A stretch of 64,000 bases of DNA from an uncultured Eremococcus sp. (GCA_943914835.1 CALUDO010000008.1:5008-69007); one strand, 5' to 3'. Positions 17,883 through 26,864 are shown, counted from the stretch's first letter. Translations and numbers: made by a program. Notes: generated by a model not told the origin, from the letters alone.

Positions 17883-18434
17883 ATGAATAGTGTACAATTA
17901 GTTGGCCGTTTAACACGCGAAGTTGATTTAAGATTTACATCCTCAGGGACAGCGGTAGGTACATTTACCCTTGCCGTAAATCGTTCCTTTACTAACCAAC
18001 AGGGCGAACGTGAAGCAGATTTCATCAGATGTGTGATTTGGCGAAAGGCTGCAGAGAATTTCGCTAACTTCACTCGGAAAGGTTCCCTAGTGGGTGTCGA
18101 AGGTCGAATTCAAGTTCGAAATTACGAGAACCAACAAGGTGAACGTGTATATATAACAGAAGTTGTGGTTGATAACTTCCATCTATTAGAATCTCGTCAA
18201 GTGACAGAGCAACGCCCACGTGAAACGGATTCAAATACAGGTGGTCCATTCAATAACAACTACCAGAATAATAATTACAAGGCTAATTCTTATTCTAATA
18301 ATAATTATGACCAACAAAATTCAAATTCAGGGAATGGGTCAGGATTTAATCAAAACTACAATAGTGTAGAGGATTCCCCCTTCTCTCAAGATGGTAAACA
18401 TATCGATATTTCAGAAGATGACTTACCATTCTAA
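17883..18434 (+). CDS. ssb: Single-stranded DNA-binding protein SSB
   Basis: 183 residues. The OB fold covers residues 1-105 (MNSVQLVGRLTREVDLRFTS, VNRSF, IRCVIWRKAAENFANFT). A long Asn/Gln/Ser/Tyr-rich disordered linker follows (many NNN/NNY units). The acidic tip DISEDDLPF is the protein-interaction hook for PriA, RecO, RecQ and polymerase subunits. AGGAGG (17869-17874) precedes the ATG. A parS site overlaps its leader, so ParB binding could influence ssb-rpsR expression. Confidence 0.97.
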   Translation: MNSVQLVGRLTREVDLRFTSSGTAVGTFTLAVNRSFTNQQGEREADFIRCVIWRKAAENFANFTRKGSLVGVEGRIQVRNYENQQGERVYITEVVVDNFHLLESRQVTEQRPRETDSNTGGPFNNNYQNNNYKANSYSNNNYDQQNSNSGNGSGFNQNYNSVEDSPFSQDGKHIDISEDDLPF

Positions 18435-18462
18435 TTATATTTAGCAAGGGAGGCTGACAAAT

Positions 18463-18696
18463 ATGGCACAACGTCGTGGTGGAAGACGTAGAAGAAAAGT
18501 TTGCTACTTTAGTGCAAACCATATCGACTACATCGATTATAAAGATGTTGAATTACTTCAACGTTTTATTTCTGACAAGGGTAAGATTTTACCTCGCCGG
18601 GTAACTGGTACGAGTGCAAAATACCAAAGACCATTAGCTGTTGCAATTAAACGTGCACGGATTATGGGTCTGTTACCTTTTGCAGTTAAAGACTAA
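18463..18696 (+). CDS. rpsR: 30S ribosomal protein S18
   Basis: 77 residues: MAQRRGGRRRRKVCYFSANH, an IDYKDVELLQRFISDKGKI core, and PRRVTGTSAKYQRPLAVAIK, all standard S18. It binds S6 on the 30S platform. AAGGGAGG precedes the ATG. It is the last gene of its operon, followed by a strong terminator. Confidence 0.97.
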   Translation: MAQRRGGRRRRKVCYFSANHIDYIDYKDVELLQRFISDKGKILPRRVTGTSAKYQRPLAVAIKRARIMGLLPFAVKD

Positions 18697-18705
18697 TTAT
18701 AAGAC

Positions 18706-18738
18706 AAAGAAGAGTCTGGATCTCCAGACTCTTCTTTT
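18706..18738 (+). terminator. rpsR terminator
   Basis: AGAAGAGTCTGGA pairs with TCCAGACTCTTCT, then TTTT. The T-tract abuts the second parS site. Confidence 0.9.
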
Positions 18739-18754
18739 TGTTTCACGTGAAACA
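18739..18754. other. parS centromere-like site (copy 2)
   Basis: A second perfect TGTTTCACGTGAAACA, 890 bp from the first, in the rpsR-gdpP gap and in non-coding DNA like the first. Confidence 0.93.
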
Positions 18755-18837
18755 TTTTTGCTAATTCGCTAAATTCCCCTAAATATGGTAAAATAAGGCT
18801 CATATAGAGTTTCTAGAAAGATTTAAGGAGAAAAAAA

Positions 18838-20844
18838 TTGGATAAGTATAAAGCTTTTATGCGAATGTTTCATTCCTTAGAGATATCTTGGCAAATCTAT
18901 TCTATTATTATTCTCTACATTTTAATAATGGTGACTGCTTTCTTTGTGAAGTGGCAGATTGGCTTAATGATGCTCTTTTTATTGTTGATTATATTTGTGT
19001 TCACCATATTTAACTTTCAAGATTTAGTAAATAACGTTAATGTCCTAGCATCCAATATATCTAAGTCCGCTCAGACGGTTCAAGAGGATGCAATGTTTCG
19101 GGCTCCAATAGCTATCTTAATCTATGATGAAGAAAATAGGATAAAATGGGTCAACCCCACTTTCCAGCATATATTCACTGGTAAGGACTTGTTGGGACAG
19201 AGTTTAGAGGCCATTGATCCTAAATTGCCTGATTTACTAAGATTGGAAGATGATGATCAGTGGCACCAGATTAAATTTCAGGAGAAGGACTACAAGGTCC
19301 TCCATCGCCGCGGCAACCATTCTCTCTACTTGCTGGATAATACTGAAGAGATTGGTATTCGTGAGGGAAGACAATACGACAAGTTGGCCTTTGGTTATCT
19401 CTTCTTGGATGATTATAATGAAATCATTGAATCTATGAATGACCGTCAAATTGCCAAATTTGATTCGGACCTATTGTCAGAAATTAATCGCTGGACCAAG
19501 AATCATTCAATCTACTATAAGCGTCTAGATGAAGAAAAATTTATTTTAATCTTTAATATGATGACCTTAAGCAATTTAGAGAAGAATAAATTTAAATTTT
19601 TTGATGACCTACGAGAGAAGAATTATGATAAAAATATTCCTATTTCTATTTCTTTAGGGATTGCTTACCCTGATGGGGATGCTTATGGACTAAAGGAAGT
19701 AGCTCAACAAGCCCAAGAGAACCTTGACCTCGCTTTGGGGCGCGGTGGAGACCAGGTGGTTGTTCGGAGTCAAGAAGGACGCGCCCGTTTCTATGGTGGT
19801 AAGTCTAATCCAACGGAGAAACGAACCAATATTCGATCTAAATTAGTTTTCCAAGCTCTACAAAGTTCCATTGGGCAGGCAGACCAAGTCCTTATCGCTG
19901 GCCATATAAAACCCGATACAGATTCTATTGGTTCAGCCTTTGGGATATATAAGATTGTTAAGCAACAGGGTAAAGAAGCCAGAATCATTGTTAACCCTGA
20001 AGACTTCAATTCTGATATCCAACAACTCTTACAAATAGAGAACGATGACTATGACTTAGATAATGTTCTACTCACTCATGATCAAGCTAAAGAATGGATG
20101 AGTCCCCACACTTTAATTATTATGGTAGACCATCACCGACCATCACTCAGTGAAGCTAAGGAATTTATTGATAATCATGCGACAATTATTATCGACCACC
20201 ATCGCCGAGGAGAAGAATTCCCTTCTAATACAGAATTGTCCTATATAGAGATTTATGCCTCTTCAACAGCTGAATTAATTACGGAATTCTTTATGAACAT
20301 GCGGAACACAAGTCATACACTTAACTCTTTTGAAGCAACGGCTCTTTTGTCAGGGATTATTGTGGATACCAATAATTTCTCAAGTCGGACCGGGTCACGG
20401 ACCTTCGATGCAGCGTCCTACCTTAAATCAAGGGGAGCTGATATGACCAAGATCAACCGTCTGCTGAAGGAAGACCTTGATGCCGTTGTGAAACGAAATG
20501 CCTTTATTGACCAAATGACCATGTTCGGTGATGGCTATGGCATTTCCAAGGGACCGCAGGATCAAGTTGTTGATAATGTTATTGCGGCTCAATCAGCGGA
20601 TGCTATGTTGACGATTAAGGATGTGGAAGCTTCTTTTGTTATCTATCTCAGAGAACAAGATAAGGATCACCAGATTGTAGGTGTCTCGGCCAGATCCTTG
20701 GGCAATATCAATGTCCAAACGATTATGGAACGAATGGGCGGTGGCGGTCACCTATCTAATGCTGCCACCCAAATTAAAGATAAAACAATCGATGAGGTCT
20801 ATGATGACCTGATTGAATCAATCAAATTTGATATGGAGGAATAA
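18838..20844 (+). CDS. gdpP: Cyclic-di-AMP phosphodiesterase GdpP
   Basis: 668 residues from TTG 18838, preceded by AAGGAG (18825-18830). Order: two N-terminal membrane helices (about 15-57), a PAS-like domain (about 80-155, heme-binding in Bacillus), a degenerate GGDEF domain (about 170-310), then DHH and DHHA1 phosphoesterase modules. Catalytic features are AGHIKPDTDSIGSAFG, VDHHRPS, IDHHRRGEE and the terminal GGGGHLSNAATQ. It degrades c-di-AMP to pApA and thereby controls osmolyte and potassium homeostasis; loss-of-function in related pathogens gives beta-lactam tolerance. rplI follows after 2 bases. Confidence 0.96.
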   Translation: MDKYKAFMRMFHSLEISWQIYSIIILYILIMVTAFFVKWQIGLMMLFLLLIIFVFTIFNFQDLVNNVNVLASNISKSAQTVQEDAMFRAPIAILIYDEENRIKWVNPTFQHIFTGKDLLGQSLEAIDPKLPDLLRLEDDDQWHQIKFQEKDYKVLHRRGNHSLYLLDNTEEIGIREGRQYDKLAFGYLFLDDYNEIIESMNDRQIAKFDSDLLSEINRWTKNHSIYYKRLDEEKFILIFNMMTLSNLEKNKFKFFDDLREKNYDKNIPISISLGIAYPDGDAYGLKEVAQQAQENLDLALGRGGDQVVVRSQEGRARFYGGKSNPTEKRTNIRSKLVFQALQSSIGQADQVLIAGHIKPDTDSIGSAFGIYKIVKQQGKEARIIVNPEDFNSDIQQLLQIENDDYDLDNVLLTHDQAKEWMSPHTLIIMVDHHRPSLSEAKEFIDNHATIIIDHHRRGEEFPSNTELSYIEIYASSTAELITEFFMNMRNTSHTLNSFEATALLSGIIVDTNNFSSRTGSRTFDAASYLKSRGADMTKINRLLKEDLDAVVKRNAFIDQMTMFGDGYGISKGPQDQVVDNVIAAQSADAMLTIKDVEASFVIYLREQDKDHQIVGVSARSLGNINVQTIMERMGGGGHLSNAATQIKDKTIDEVYDDLIESIKFDMEE

Positions 20845-20846
20845 GA

Positions 20847-21299
20847 ATGAAAGTTATATTACTAGAAGATGTTAAGAAACAAGGCAAGAAGGGTCAAGTC
20901 ATCGAAGTGGCAGAAGGTTATGGCCGTAATTACCTTATTAAAAACAACTTAGCCAAGGTGGCTGACCAGGCAGCTATGAACAGTCTCAAAGCTAAACGTA
21001 AAGCAGAAGCTAAACTAGAAGCTGAAGAATTAGCAGAAGCTAAGGAAATCAAAGAAAAAATTGAAGCCGAGGATACTATTGTTGAAATTAAAGCTAAGAT
21101 TGGTGAAGATGGACGTCTCTTCGGAACCATACCTTCTAAACAAATCGCTGAAGAATTAGAGGCCCAATATAATATTTCAGTAGACAAGCGTAAAATTCAA
21201 CTTGGTGACAACTTATCAGCCTTAGGACATTATAATGTGGATGTTCGCTTGAATCCCGAAGTGACAGCCAAGATTCGAGTGAATGTGGTTGAAGCATAA
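20847..21299 (+). CDS. rplI: 50S ribosomal protein L9
   Basis: 150 residues. The N-domain MKVILLEDVKKQGKKGQVIEVAEGYGRNYL is the L9 signature. A long Ala/Glu/Lys-rich connecting helix follows, then a C-domain with EDGRLFGTIPSKQIAEEL. It is translationally coupled to gdpP, the conserved gdpP-rplI-dnaB order. Confidence 0.97.
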   Translation: MKVILLEDVKKQGKKGQVIEVAEGYGRNYLIKNNLAKVADQAAMNSLKAKRKAEAKLEAEELAEAKEIKEKIEAEDTIVEIKAKIGEDGRLFGTIPSKQIAEELEAQYNISVDKRKIQLGDNLSALGHYNVDVRLNPEVTAKIRVNVVEA

Positions 21300-21322
21300 T
21301 ATAGCCAAGAATTATATTTCTA

Positions 21323-21350
21323 AAGACCTAAGAGCATTCTTAGGTCTTAT
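21323..21350 (+). terminator. Terminator-like hairpin after rplI
   Basis: AAGACCTAAGA pairs with TCTTAGGTCTT (11 bp). The tail ATTATTAT is a poor T-tract, so termination may be partial. Confidence 0.6.
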
Positions 21351-21451
21351 TATTATATAATTATATATGTTTTTAGTCTTTAGTTAGTGGCATCCTAAAG
21401 GGTCTTTGTGTATAATTGGGAAGACGCATAAAATGATAGAGGTGAAGCAAA

Positions 21452-22822
21452 GTGGAGGCATTAGAAAATCAATCAATTCCTTATAGTGAAGAAGCTGAAA
21501 GGTCAGTCCTAGGGGCCCTAATTGTGGATCCAATCAAGATGGCAACCGTAACCCCCCTCTTAGAGGAAAATTACTTCTATAAAAGCAAGCATCAACAAAT
21601 CTATGCTGCAATGACTAAAGTATATGATGATTCGGGGGCTTTAGACCTCATTGTCCTTGCTGAGCAATTAGAGGCATATGACCAATTAGAAAGTATTGGT
21701 GGACGTGACTATTTACTTGATTTAATTAATGGCATTTCTTCCACTGTAAATATCGAGCATTATGCCCGTATTGTACGTGAGAAACACATTCTTCGAGAAT
21801 TGATAGCTGCTAGCCGTAGTATTAGCAATAAAGCTTTTGACCAAGGAGACGATGTTCAAAACATTATCGACTACAGTGAACGTCTCATTCTATCGATTGG
21901 AGAAGGGTCACAGAATAATCGCTTGAAAGAAATTCGAAATTTGATGAAGGAAGCCATCGATAAGGTGGAAGAACTATCCGAAAGCACTGGGGAACTCCCA
22001 GGCCTAGCCAGTGGCTATCCTGAATTGGACCGGGTGACAAATGGCTTTCAGCCTGACCAGTTGATTATTATTGCTGCTCGTCCTGCCGTTGGTAAGTCAG
22101 CCTTTGCTTTGAATATTGCCCAGAATGTAGCTACCAAAAGTAGCCGTCCTGTAGCTATCTTCTCCCTAGAAATGTCTGCCTTGGACATGGTTAATCGGAT
22201 GATTTGTGCTGAGGGAAATATTAATGCATCAAATCTAAGAACAGGCTCCCTTACCGATGAGGAGTGGTCTTCCCTATTCGTGGTACAGAATATCTTAGGT
22301 AAGGCCCCTGTATATATTGATGACTCGGCAGGGATCAAGGTTTCAGAGATTCGGGCCAAGTGTCGCCGCTTGAAACAAGAACGACCCGACCTAGGCCTCA
22401 TTATTATTGATTACTTACAATTGATTGAAGGAAATGGTCGAGAGAACCGACAACAAGAAGTTTCCGAGATTTCTCGTCAATTGAAACGCCTAGCCAAAGA
22501 ACTAAATGTTCCTGTCGTCGCCCTGTCTCAGTTATCTCGGGGCTTGGAACACCGGCAGAACAAGCGCCCGATGTTGTCGGATATTCGGGAGTCTGGATCC
22601 ATTGAACAGGATGCTGATATTGTAGCCTTCCTCTACCGGGAAGATTACCATCAGAAAGAAGATGAAGAAGATGGCGGTCAAATGGATGACCTGCCTGATA
22701 ATACGGTAGAAGTCATTATTGCTAAGAACCGATCTGGAGCTCGGGATACCGTGAATCTCTTGTTTAAGAAGGAATATAATAAGTTCTCGTCTCTTTCTTA
22801 TCGAGAAGACTACAATATCTAA
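21452..22822 (+). CDS. dnaB: Replicative DNA helicase (DnaB family, DnaC in Bacillus)
   Basis: 456 residues from GTG 21452 behind GAGGTGA. The N-terminal primase-interaction domain contains PYSEEAERSVLGALIVDP. The RecA-like motor has Walker A AARPAVGKSAFALNIA, Walker B LGLIIIDYLQLIEG, LSQLSRGLEHRQNKRP, SDIRESGSIEQDADIV and the arginine-finger region AKNRSGA. This hexameric helicase is loaded at oriC. No ribosomal gene is fused and the length is normal. Convergent with the next gene. Confidence 0.97.
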   Translation: MEALENQSIPYSEEAERSVLGALIVDPIKMATVTPLLEENYFYKSKHQQIYAAMTKVYDDSGALDLIVLAEQLEAYDQLESIGGRDYLLDLINGISSTVNIEHYARIVREKHILRELIAASRSISNKAFDQGDDVQNIIDYSERLILSIGEGSQNNRLKEIRNLMKEAIDKVEELSESTGELPGLASGYPELDRVTNGFQPDQLIIIAARPAVGKSAFALNIAQNVATKSSRPVAIFSLEMSALDMVNRMICAEGNINASNLRTGSLTDEEWSSLFVVQNILGKAPVYIDDSAGIKVSEIRAKCRRLKQERPDLGLIIIDYLQLIEGNGRENRQQEVSEISRQLKRLAKELNVPVVALSQLSRGLEHRQNKRPMLSDIRESGSIEQDADIVAFLYREDYHQKEDEEDGGQMDDLPDNTVEVIIAKNRSGARDTVNLLFKKEYNKFSSLSYREDYNI

Positions 22823-22843
22823 TCTATTATTCAATCGTGCATA

Positions 22844-22933
22844 AAATAACCCTGGAAGACAATATTTTCGAGTCAGCCTTATTTGAAAGATTAAGACTGA
22901 TTGGGTAGAAAATGTCTGTCTAACCAGGGTTAT
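22844..22933. repeat. 90-bp imperfect inverted repeat between convergent genes
   Basis: AAATAACCCTGG (from 22844) pairs with CCAGGGTTATTT (to about 22934). Inside it ATTTTC/GAAAAT and then AGTCAGCCTTA/TAAGACTGATT (9 of 11) also pair, around a 10-nt loop. The outer stem followed by TTTTTTT can terminate dnaB; on the minus strand it lies beyond the efflux gene. It is much longer than an ordinary terminator. Confidence 0.75.
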
Positions 22934-22937
22934 TTTT

Positions 22938-23834
22938 TTATGGGAGATAGGGTTCAACATGGACATCTACATCGTAGACACCAAAGTTATAAATGAGGAT
23001 TTCTTCAACTTCTTCGGTAATCTTATGCGATTCAATAACACTTAAATGACCATCAATTTCAATGGCCACGTCTACATAGGTGTGGTCACCGTTGACTCGG
23101 GCACGAATGGCTCGAATATTTCGAACCTGAGGGTGGACGAGAATCTGCTGTCGGTATTTCTTTAGAAGTTCTTGTGAGAAGCCGTCTGATAGGACAAAAG
23201 TGGATTCTGAGAAAATTTGATAGGCAGAGAAGATAATTAATCCACCTATGATAATGGCTAAGAGGGTATCGAGGAAGGGAAGCCCTAATTTGCTACTAAA
23301 GGGACTGAGAATTGAAGTGAGAGAAATTAAGATATCATTTCGCATATCTCTGGCTGTGGCCAAAAGTCCCATACTATTATTAGCCCGGGCTAGGCCTTTA
23401 ATATAACGATAGCAGAGATAGAGAATGATGGCAGAGAAGCATCCAATCCAGAGTGTTTCTTGACTGGGTGTTTGATAGTCTTCTTGGATTAGACTATTTA
23501 TTCCACTGTTTATGACATTGAAACCTAGGAAGAACATAATTAAGGAGACATCAAAAGAAGATATGGCTTCATATTTGTCGTGACCAAAGCGGTGGTTGTC
23601 ATCGGCAGGACGTTTAGCAATTTTTAAGCCAATAAAGATGGTCAGAGAGGAAATGATGTCACTTAAGTTGTTCAGACCGTCTGCATGAAGGGTGGCTGAA
23701 TGAAAGAAAGCGGCTGATATTAATTTAGCCCCGGCTAAAAATAAGTAAACAAGAATCCCAACCAGGGCTCCTTTAGAAGCACTTTGGTTGGGATGTTTAT
23801 CGTTGGGTTTCTTGGGGAGGGATGATTGGCTCAT
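22938..23834 (-). CDS. Cation diffusion facilitator family transporter
   Basis: 298 residues with about six membrane helices. Metal-site residues are visible in the helix-2 motif HADGLNNLSDIISS (H and D of the HxxxD pair) and in the helix-5 region ARDMRNDILIS. The cytoplasmic C-terminal domain (VRNIRAIRARVNGDHTYVDVAIEIDG ... HVEP) is the metal-sensing ferredoxin-like fold. CDF proteins export Zn2+, Mn2+ or Fe2+ by proton exchange. The helix-5 position reads N-D rather than H-D, which often points to Mn/Fe-type rather than strict Zn transport; that is inference. GGAGGAG lies 11 bases before the ATG. Downstream of the C39 gene, probably one transcript. Confidence 0.85.
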   Translation of the reverse strand: MSQSSLPKKPNDKHPNQSASKGALVGILVYLFLAGAKLISAAFFHSATLHADGLNNLSDIISSLTIFIGLKIAKRPADDNHRFGHDKYEAISSFDVSLIMFFLGFNVINSGINSLIQEDYQTPSQETLWIGCFSAIILYLCYRYIKGLARANNSMGLLATARDMRNDILISLTSILSPFSSKLGLPFLDTLLAIIIGGLIIFSAYQIFSESTFVLSDGFSQELLKKYRQQILVHPQVRNIRAIRARVNGDHTYVDVAIEIDGHLSVIESHKITEEVEEILIYNFGVYDVDVHVEPYLP

Positions 23835-23885
23835 GGTTAATAGGCTCCTCCTTTGAGCATAATGGATACATGAATATGGAAATGT

Positions 23886-24848
23886 TTATTTAGAAATAGT
23901 CCAGTAGTTAGTTGCTTCTGACATAATAATGGAATGGTCAATTCCTTGCAAACTATGCATCTTTTCTGGGTTATCATTGGGATCGTTGACATAGACCAGA
24001 CCGCTGTGGCGGTCGTAACCACGGATAATTAAGATATGCCCCACTTCGGTGAAGTGGCCAGGAGCCACAGAGGCAACGATTAAACGACCTTCATCTAGGG
24101 CTGCCATGGCTCGGTCAAAGTTGCTTCCGAAATTCTCGAAGTCATAACCAAATTCTTGGGCAAAGTGATGGAAAATCTCCCAGGAGGTTCCGGCATTTTG
24201 AATATAGTACCTTTCTTGACTCCACTTTAAAATATCTTTGGGTTGGGTCTGAGGATCATCATAAGTTGCTTTAATCATAGCCAGAGTTAGGATGGCACAT
24301 CCATTCTCTCCTAATTGACCAGTGGTGTCAGATCCATAGGGGGTCTTCCGCCAGCGGGGGTCTTTCTGCAGGAGAAGAGGAATATCTATCTGGGGACCTC
24401 GGTAATTATCCTTAGTATAATTTTTGGGATGACGGGGTAGGAAAAGAGCCCCGAGGTCATCCACTTTAAGATGGTGGTCATGAATAACCTTTAAGATGTC
24501 ATCTTGGGCAGCCAGATAATCACCATGATAGTCTTCCTTGAGAAGTTTCTGAATATCTTGGTAGTTCTGGTCGAAGGAAGGGTCATCTTCCTTAGCTTTG
24601 GCGTAATCAGTTAGAATGGTCCCCATCGTTTCTTGAGGTGTTTGGGCTTCTTGACTCTCATCCGCTGAATGCTCTTCTTCCTGACTAAGTGGTTGACTCT
24701 GGACCTCAGAGCTTGTCTTATCGGCCTGCCAGACTACTTCCTGATTCTTAGACTGGGCCTTTAAGTAGAAAAGGAGGGACAGGGAGATAATCATCAAGAG
24801 GAGACAGGCAAAGGGGAGCCATTGTTTAGCTGGGTCTTGTTTCTTCAT
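23886..24848 (-). CDS. Membrane-anchored or exported C39-like cysteine peptidase
   Basis: 320 residues. An N-terminal signal-anchor (about 10-30) is followed by a Ser/Gln/Glu-rich spacer (about 40-75) and a helical segment. The Peptidase_C39_2-type domain (about 150-320) has the catalytic cysteine in GQLGENGCAILTLAM, the histidine in FTEVGHILIIRGYD and the following Asp in VYVNDPND. Stand-alone extracellular members of this family have uncertain substrates; bacteriocin-exporter C39 peptidases are fused to ABC transporters, which this is not. It has its own promoter, divergent from glnR. Confidence 0.8.
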   Translation of the reverse strand: MKKQDPAKQWLPFACLLLMIISLSLLFYLKAQSKNQEVVWQADKTSSEVQSQPLSQEEEHSADESQEAQTPQETMGTILTDYAKAKEDDPSFDQNYQDIQKLLKEDYHGDYLAAQDDILKVIHDHHLKVDDLGALFLPRHPKNYTKDNYRGPQIDIPLLLQKDPRWRKTPYGSDTTGQLGENGCAILTLAMIKATYDDPQTQPKDILKWSQERYYIQNAGTSWEIFHHFAQEFGYDFENFGSNFDRAMAALDEGRLIVASVAPGHFTEVGHILIIRGYDRHSGLVYVNDPNDNPEKMHSLQGIDHSIIMSEATNYWTISK

Positions 24849-24881
24849 AGAGGGTTCCCTTCCTAGCTTAGTAGCTTTTCA

Positions 24882-24911
24882 ATTATAGCAAAATTTAACT
24901 TTACCGGTCAA
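24882..24911 (-). promoter_or_regulatory. Promoter of the C39 peptidase / CDF genes
   Basis: Minus strand TTGACC (24906-24911), an 18-bp spacer and TATAAT (24882-24887). Confidence 0.7.
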
Positions 24912-24954
24912 AAAAGCTTTATTTTTTAATTAAAATGAAATATACTAGAGACCA

Positions 24955-24971
24955 TGTTATATAATCTAACA
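24955..24971. promoter_or_regulatory. GlnR box over the glnRA -10 element
   Basis: TGTTATATAATCTAACA fits the GlnR/TnrA consensus TGTNA-N7-TNACA perfectly. It contains TATAAT (24960-24965). GlnR bound here would occlude RNA polymerase, giving autorepression under nitrogen excess. Confidence 0.85.
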
Positions 24972-25009
24972 TGGAAAACAAAATACCCTTTGATGAAGGA
25001 GGATATGAG

Positions 25010-25366
25010 GTGGATCGACGATTAAAACGGACGCGGACCGTCTTGCCAATCGGGACCGTGATGGAATTAACGGACCTGACTGCGCGTCAGATTCGTTATT
25101 ATGAAGAATTTGACTTGGTTTCTCCCCAACGGAGTCAGACCAATCGCCGCCTCTATTCTCTACGAGATGTTGACCGTCTCCTAGAGATTGCAGATTTAAT
25201 TGAATCTGGAAAGAATATGAAAGAGATTCAAAACTATTACCAAACGGAGGCTGCCTTGCGGACAAATGACCCCAGTGATTATACGGACCAAGAAGTTCGC
25301 CGACTCTTGATGAAGAACTTACGTAAGGAAAGCCCCTATCAAATAGAAAGAGGAAATCCATGGTAA
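25010..25366 (+). CDS. glnR: Nitrogen regulator GlnR (MerR family)
   Basis: 118 residues from GTG 25010, nine bases after AAGGAGG (24997-25003). An upstream in-frame ATG at 24971 lies inside the operator and has no ribosome site, so it is rejected. The MerR winged helix reads LPIGTVMELTDLTARQIRYYEE, then SPQRSQTNRRLYSLRDVDRLLEI, matching GlnR rather than drug-responsive MerR proteins. The C-tail is thought to respond to feedback-inhibited glutamine synthetase. Its stop overlaps the glnA start by 7 bases. The GlnR box just upstream shows autoregulation. Confidence 0.93.
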   Translation: MDRRLKRTRTVLPIGTVMELTDLTARQIRYYEEFDLVSPQRSQTNRRLYSLRDVDRLLEIADLIESGKNMKEIQNYYQTEAALRTNDPSDYTDQEVRRLLMKNLRKESPYQIERGNPW

Positions 25367-26709
25367 AAAATAAAGAATGGACTAAAGAAGCCATTATCCA
25401 AGACGCTGAGCAAAATAATGTGCGGTATATTCGCCTAATGTTCTCCGATATTATTGGTACGGTTAAGAACGTTGAAATACCAGCCGGTCAGTTAAAGAAG
25501 GCCTTAAATAATGATATTGCCTTTGATGGGTCGTCTATTGAAGGCTTTGTTCGGATTGAAGAAAGTGATATGTTTTTAGTACCAGACTTAAATACTTGGT
25601 TGGTTCTTCCTATGCATGAGGATGACCCTTCTGGTCGCGTAGCTCGCTTGATTTGTGATGTTCATCAGCCTAATGGTGATCCCTTCGCTGGTGATCCTCG
25701 ATCTAATCTAAGGGCCCAACTTAAGAAATTAGCAGATTACGGCTTCACTACTTTCAATTTAGGACCAGAACCAGAATTTTACCTCTTTAAACGGGATGAC
25801 GATGGCCGTCCTACTATGGAATTAGGCGATCATGGTGGCTATTTTGACTTGGCTCCGGTTGACCTACAAGAGAAGGTCCGTCGAGAAATGGTGATTGAAT
25901 TAGAGGATTATGGTTTTGATATTGAAGCGAGTCACCATGAAGTAGGTCCGGGTCAACATGAGATTGACTGGAAGTATTCGGATGCGCTAGCTGCCTGTGA
26001 TTACATCCAGACCTTCAAAATCCTAGTTAAATCGGTAGCTAAACGGCATGGTCTCTATGCTACTTTCATGCCTAAACCTGTCTACGGAATTGCAGGGTCT
26101 GGCATGCACTTTAACTTATCCCTGTTCAAAGGTGATAAGAATGCCTTCTATGATAGTCAAGATGAGCGCCAGCTATCTAAAGAGGCATACCATTTCATTG
26201 GCGGTCTTTTGAAATATGCACCCGCCTATACGGCTATCTGTAACCCCTTGGTTAACTCTTATAAACGCTTAGTAGATGGTTTTGAAGCTCCTGTTTATAT
26301 TGCCTGGTCTGAGAAAAATCGGTCACCCCTGGTTCGGATTCCTACTGCGCGTGGACTATCCACCCGAGTAGAGGTTCGCTCTATTGACCCTTCTGCTAAC
26401 CCATATCTGGCCCTATCCGTCCTTCTAGCGGCTGGTTTGCGTGGAATTGAAGAAGAAGTGGATCCTGGTCAGCCAATCCACCGGAATATCTACGCCATGA
26501 CCCGTCAGGAACGGTATGATCTTGGCATCTATGACCTGCCTCATACTTTAGGAGAAGCCTTGAAGGAATTAGAAGATGAACCGGTCATGGTAGAGGCCTT
26601 GGGAGACCATATTGTTAATAACTTTATTGATGAGAAACGATTGGAGTTCAATGCCTATAATAAACAGGTAACCCAATGGGAAATTGACCAATACTTTAGA
26701 AATTATTAA
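25360..26709 (+). CDS. glnA: Glutamine synthetase type I
   Basis: 449 residues, the short GSI-alpha length without the adenylylation-loop insertion. It makes glutamine from glutamate, ammonia and ATP. Signatures: FDGSSIEGFVRIEESDM, GPEPEFYLF, ASHHEVGPGQHEID (metal-binding Glu and His), KPVYGIAGSGMHFN, and NRSPLVRIP with RVEVRSIDPSANPYLA. GSI-alpha enzymes are controlled by feedback inhibition and through GlnR, consistent with the glnRA operon here. Confidence 0.98.
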   Translation: MVKNKEWTKEAIIQDAEQNNVRYIRLMFSDIIGTVKNVEIPAGQLKKALNNDIAFDGSSIEGFVRIEESDMFLVPDLNTWLVLPMHEDDPSGRVARLICDVHQPNGDPFAGDPRSNLRAQLKKLADYGFTTFNLGPEPEFYLFKRDDDGRPTMELGDHGGYFDLAPVDLQEKVRREMVIELEDYGFDIEASHHEVGPGQHEIDWKYSDALAACDYIQTFKILVKSVAKRHGLYATFMPKPVYGIAGSGMHFNLSLFKGDKNAFYDSQDERQLSKEAYHFIGGLLKYAPAYTAICNPLVNSYKRLVDGFEAPVYIAWSEKNRSPLVRIPTARGLSTRVEVRSIDPSANPYLALSVLLAAGLRGIEEEVDPGQPIHRNIYAMTRQERYDLGIYDLPHTLGEALKELEDEPVMVEALGDHIVNNFIDEKRLEFNAYNKQVTQWEIDQYFRNY

Positions 26710-26725
26710 GCTTTATAATCTATTT

Positions 26726-26773
26726 AGGACCCATAACTTGCTATTGAATGAGTCAAGGAATGGGTTCTTTTTT
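26726..26773 (+). terminator. glnA terminator
   Basis: GGACCCAT...TTG pairs with CAA...ATGGGTTC, followed by TTTTTT (to 26773). Confidence 0.75.
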
Positions 26774-26864
26774 GACTATTTAAAGATGATAGAATGAAAA
26801 GTCTGCCTTATTTACAAAAATCTGCTAGAATAATAAGCGAAGATTGAGCCAAGGAGGTGATATT

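Noticed and set aside
22532..22966. Minus-strand frame of 144 codons over the dnaB end
   Set aside because: It overlaps dnaB and the efflux gene, lacks a ribosome site and looks random in composition.
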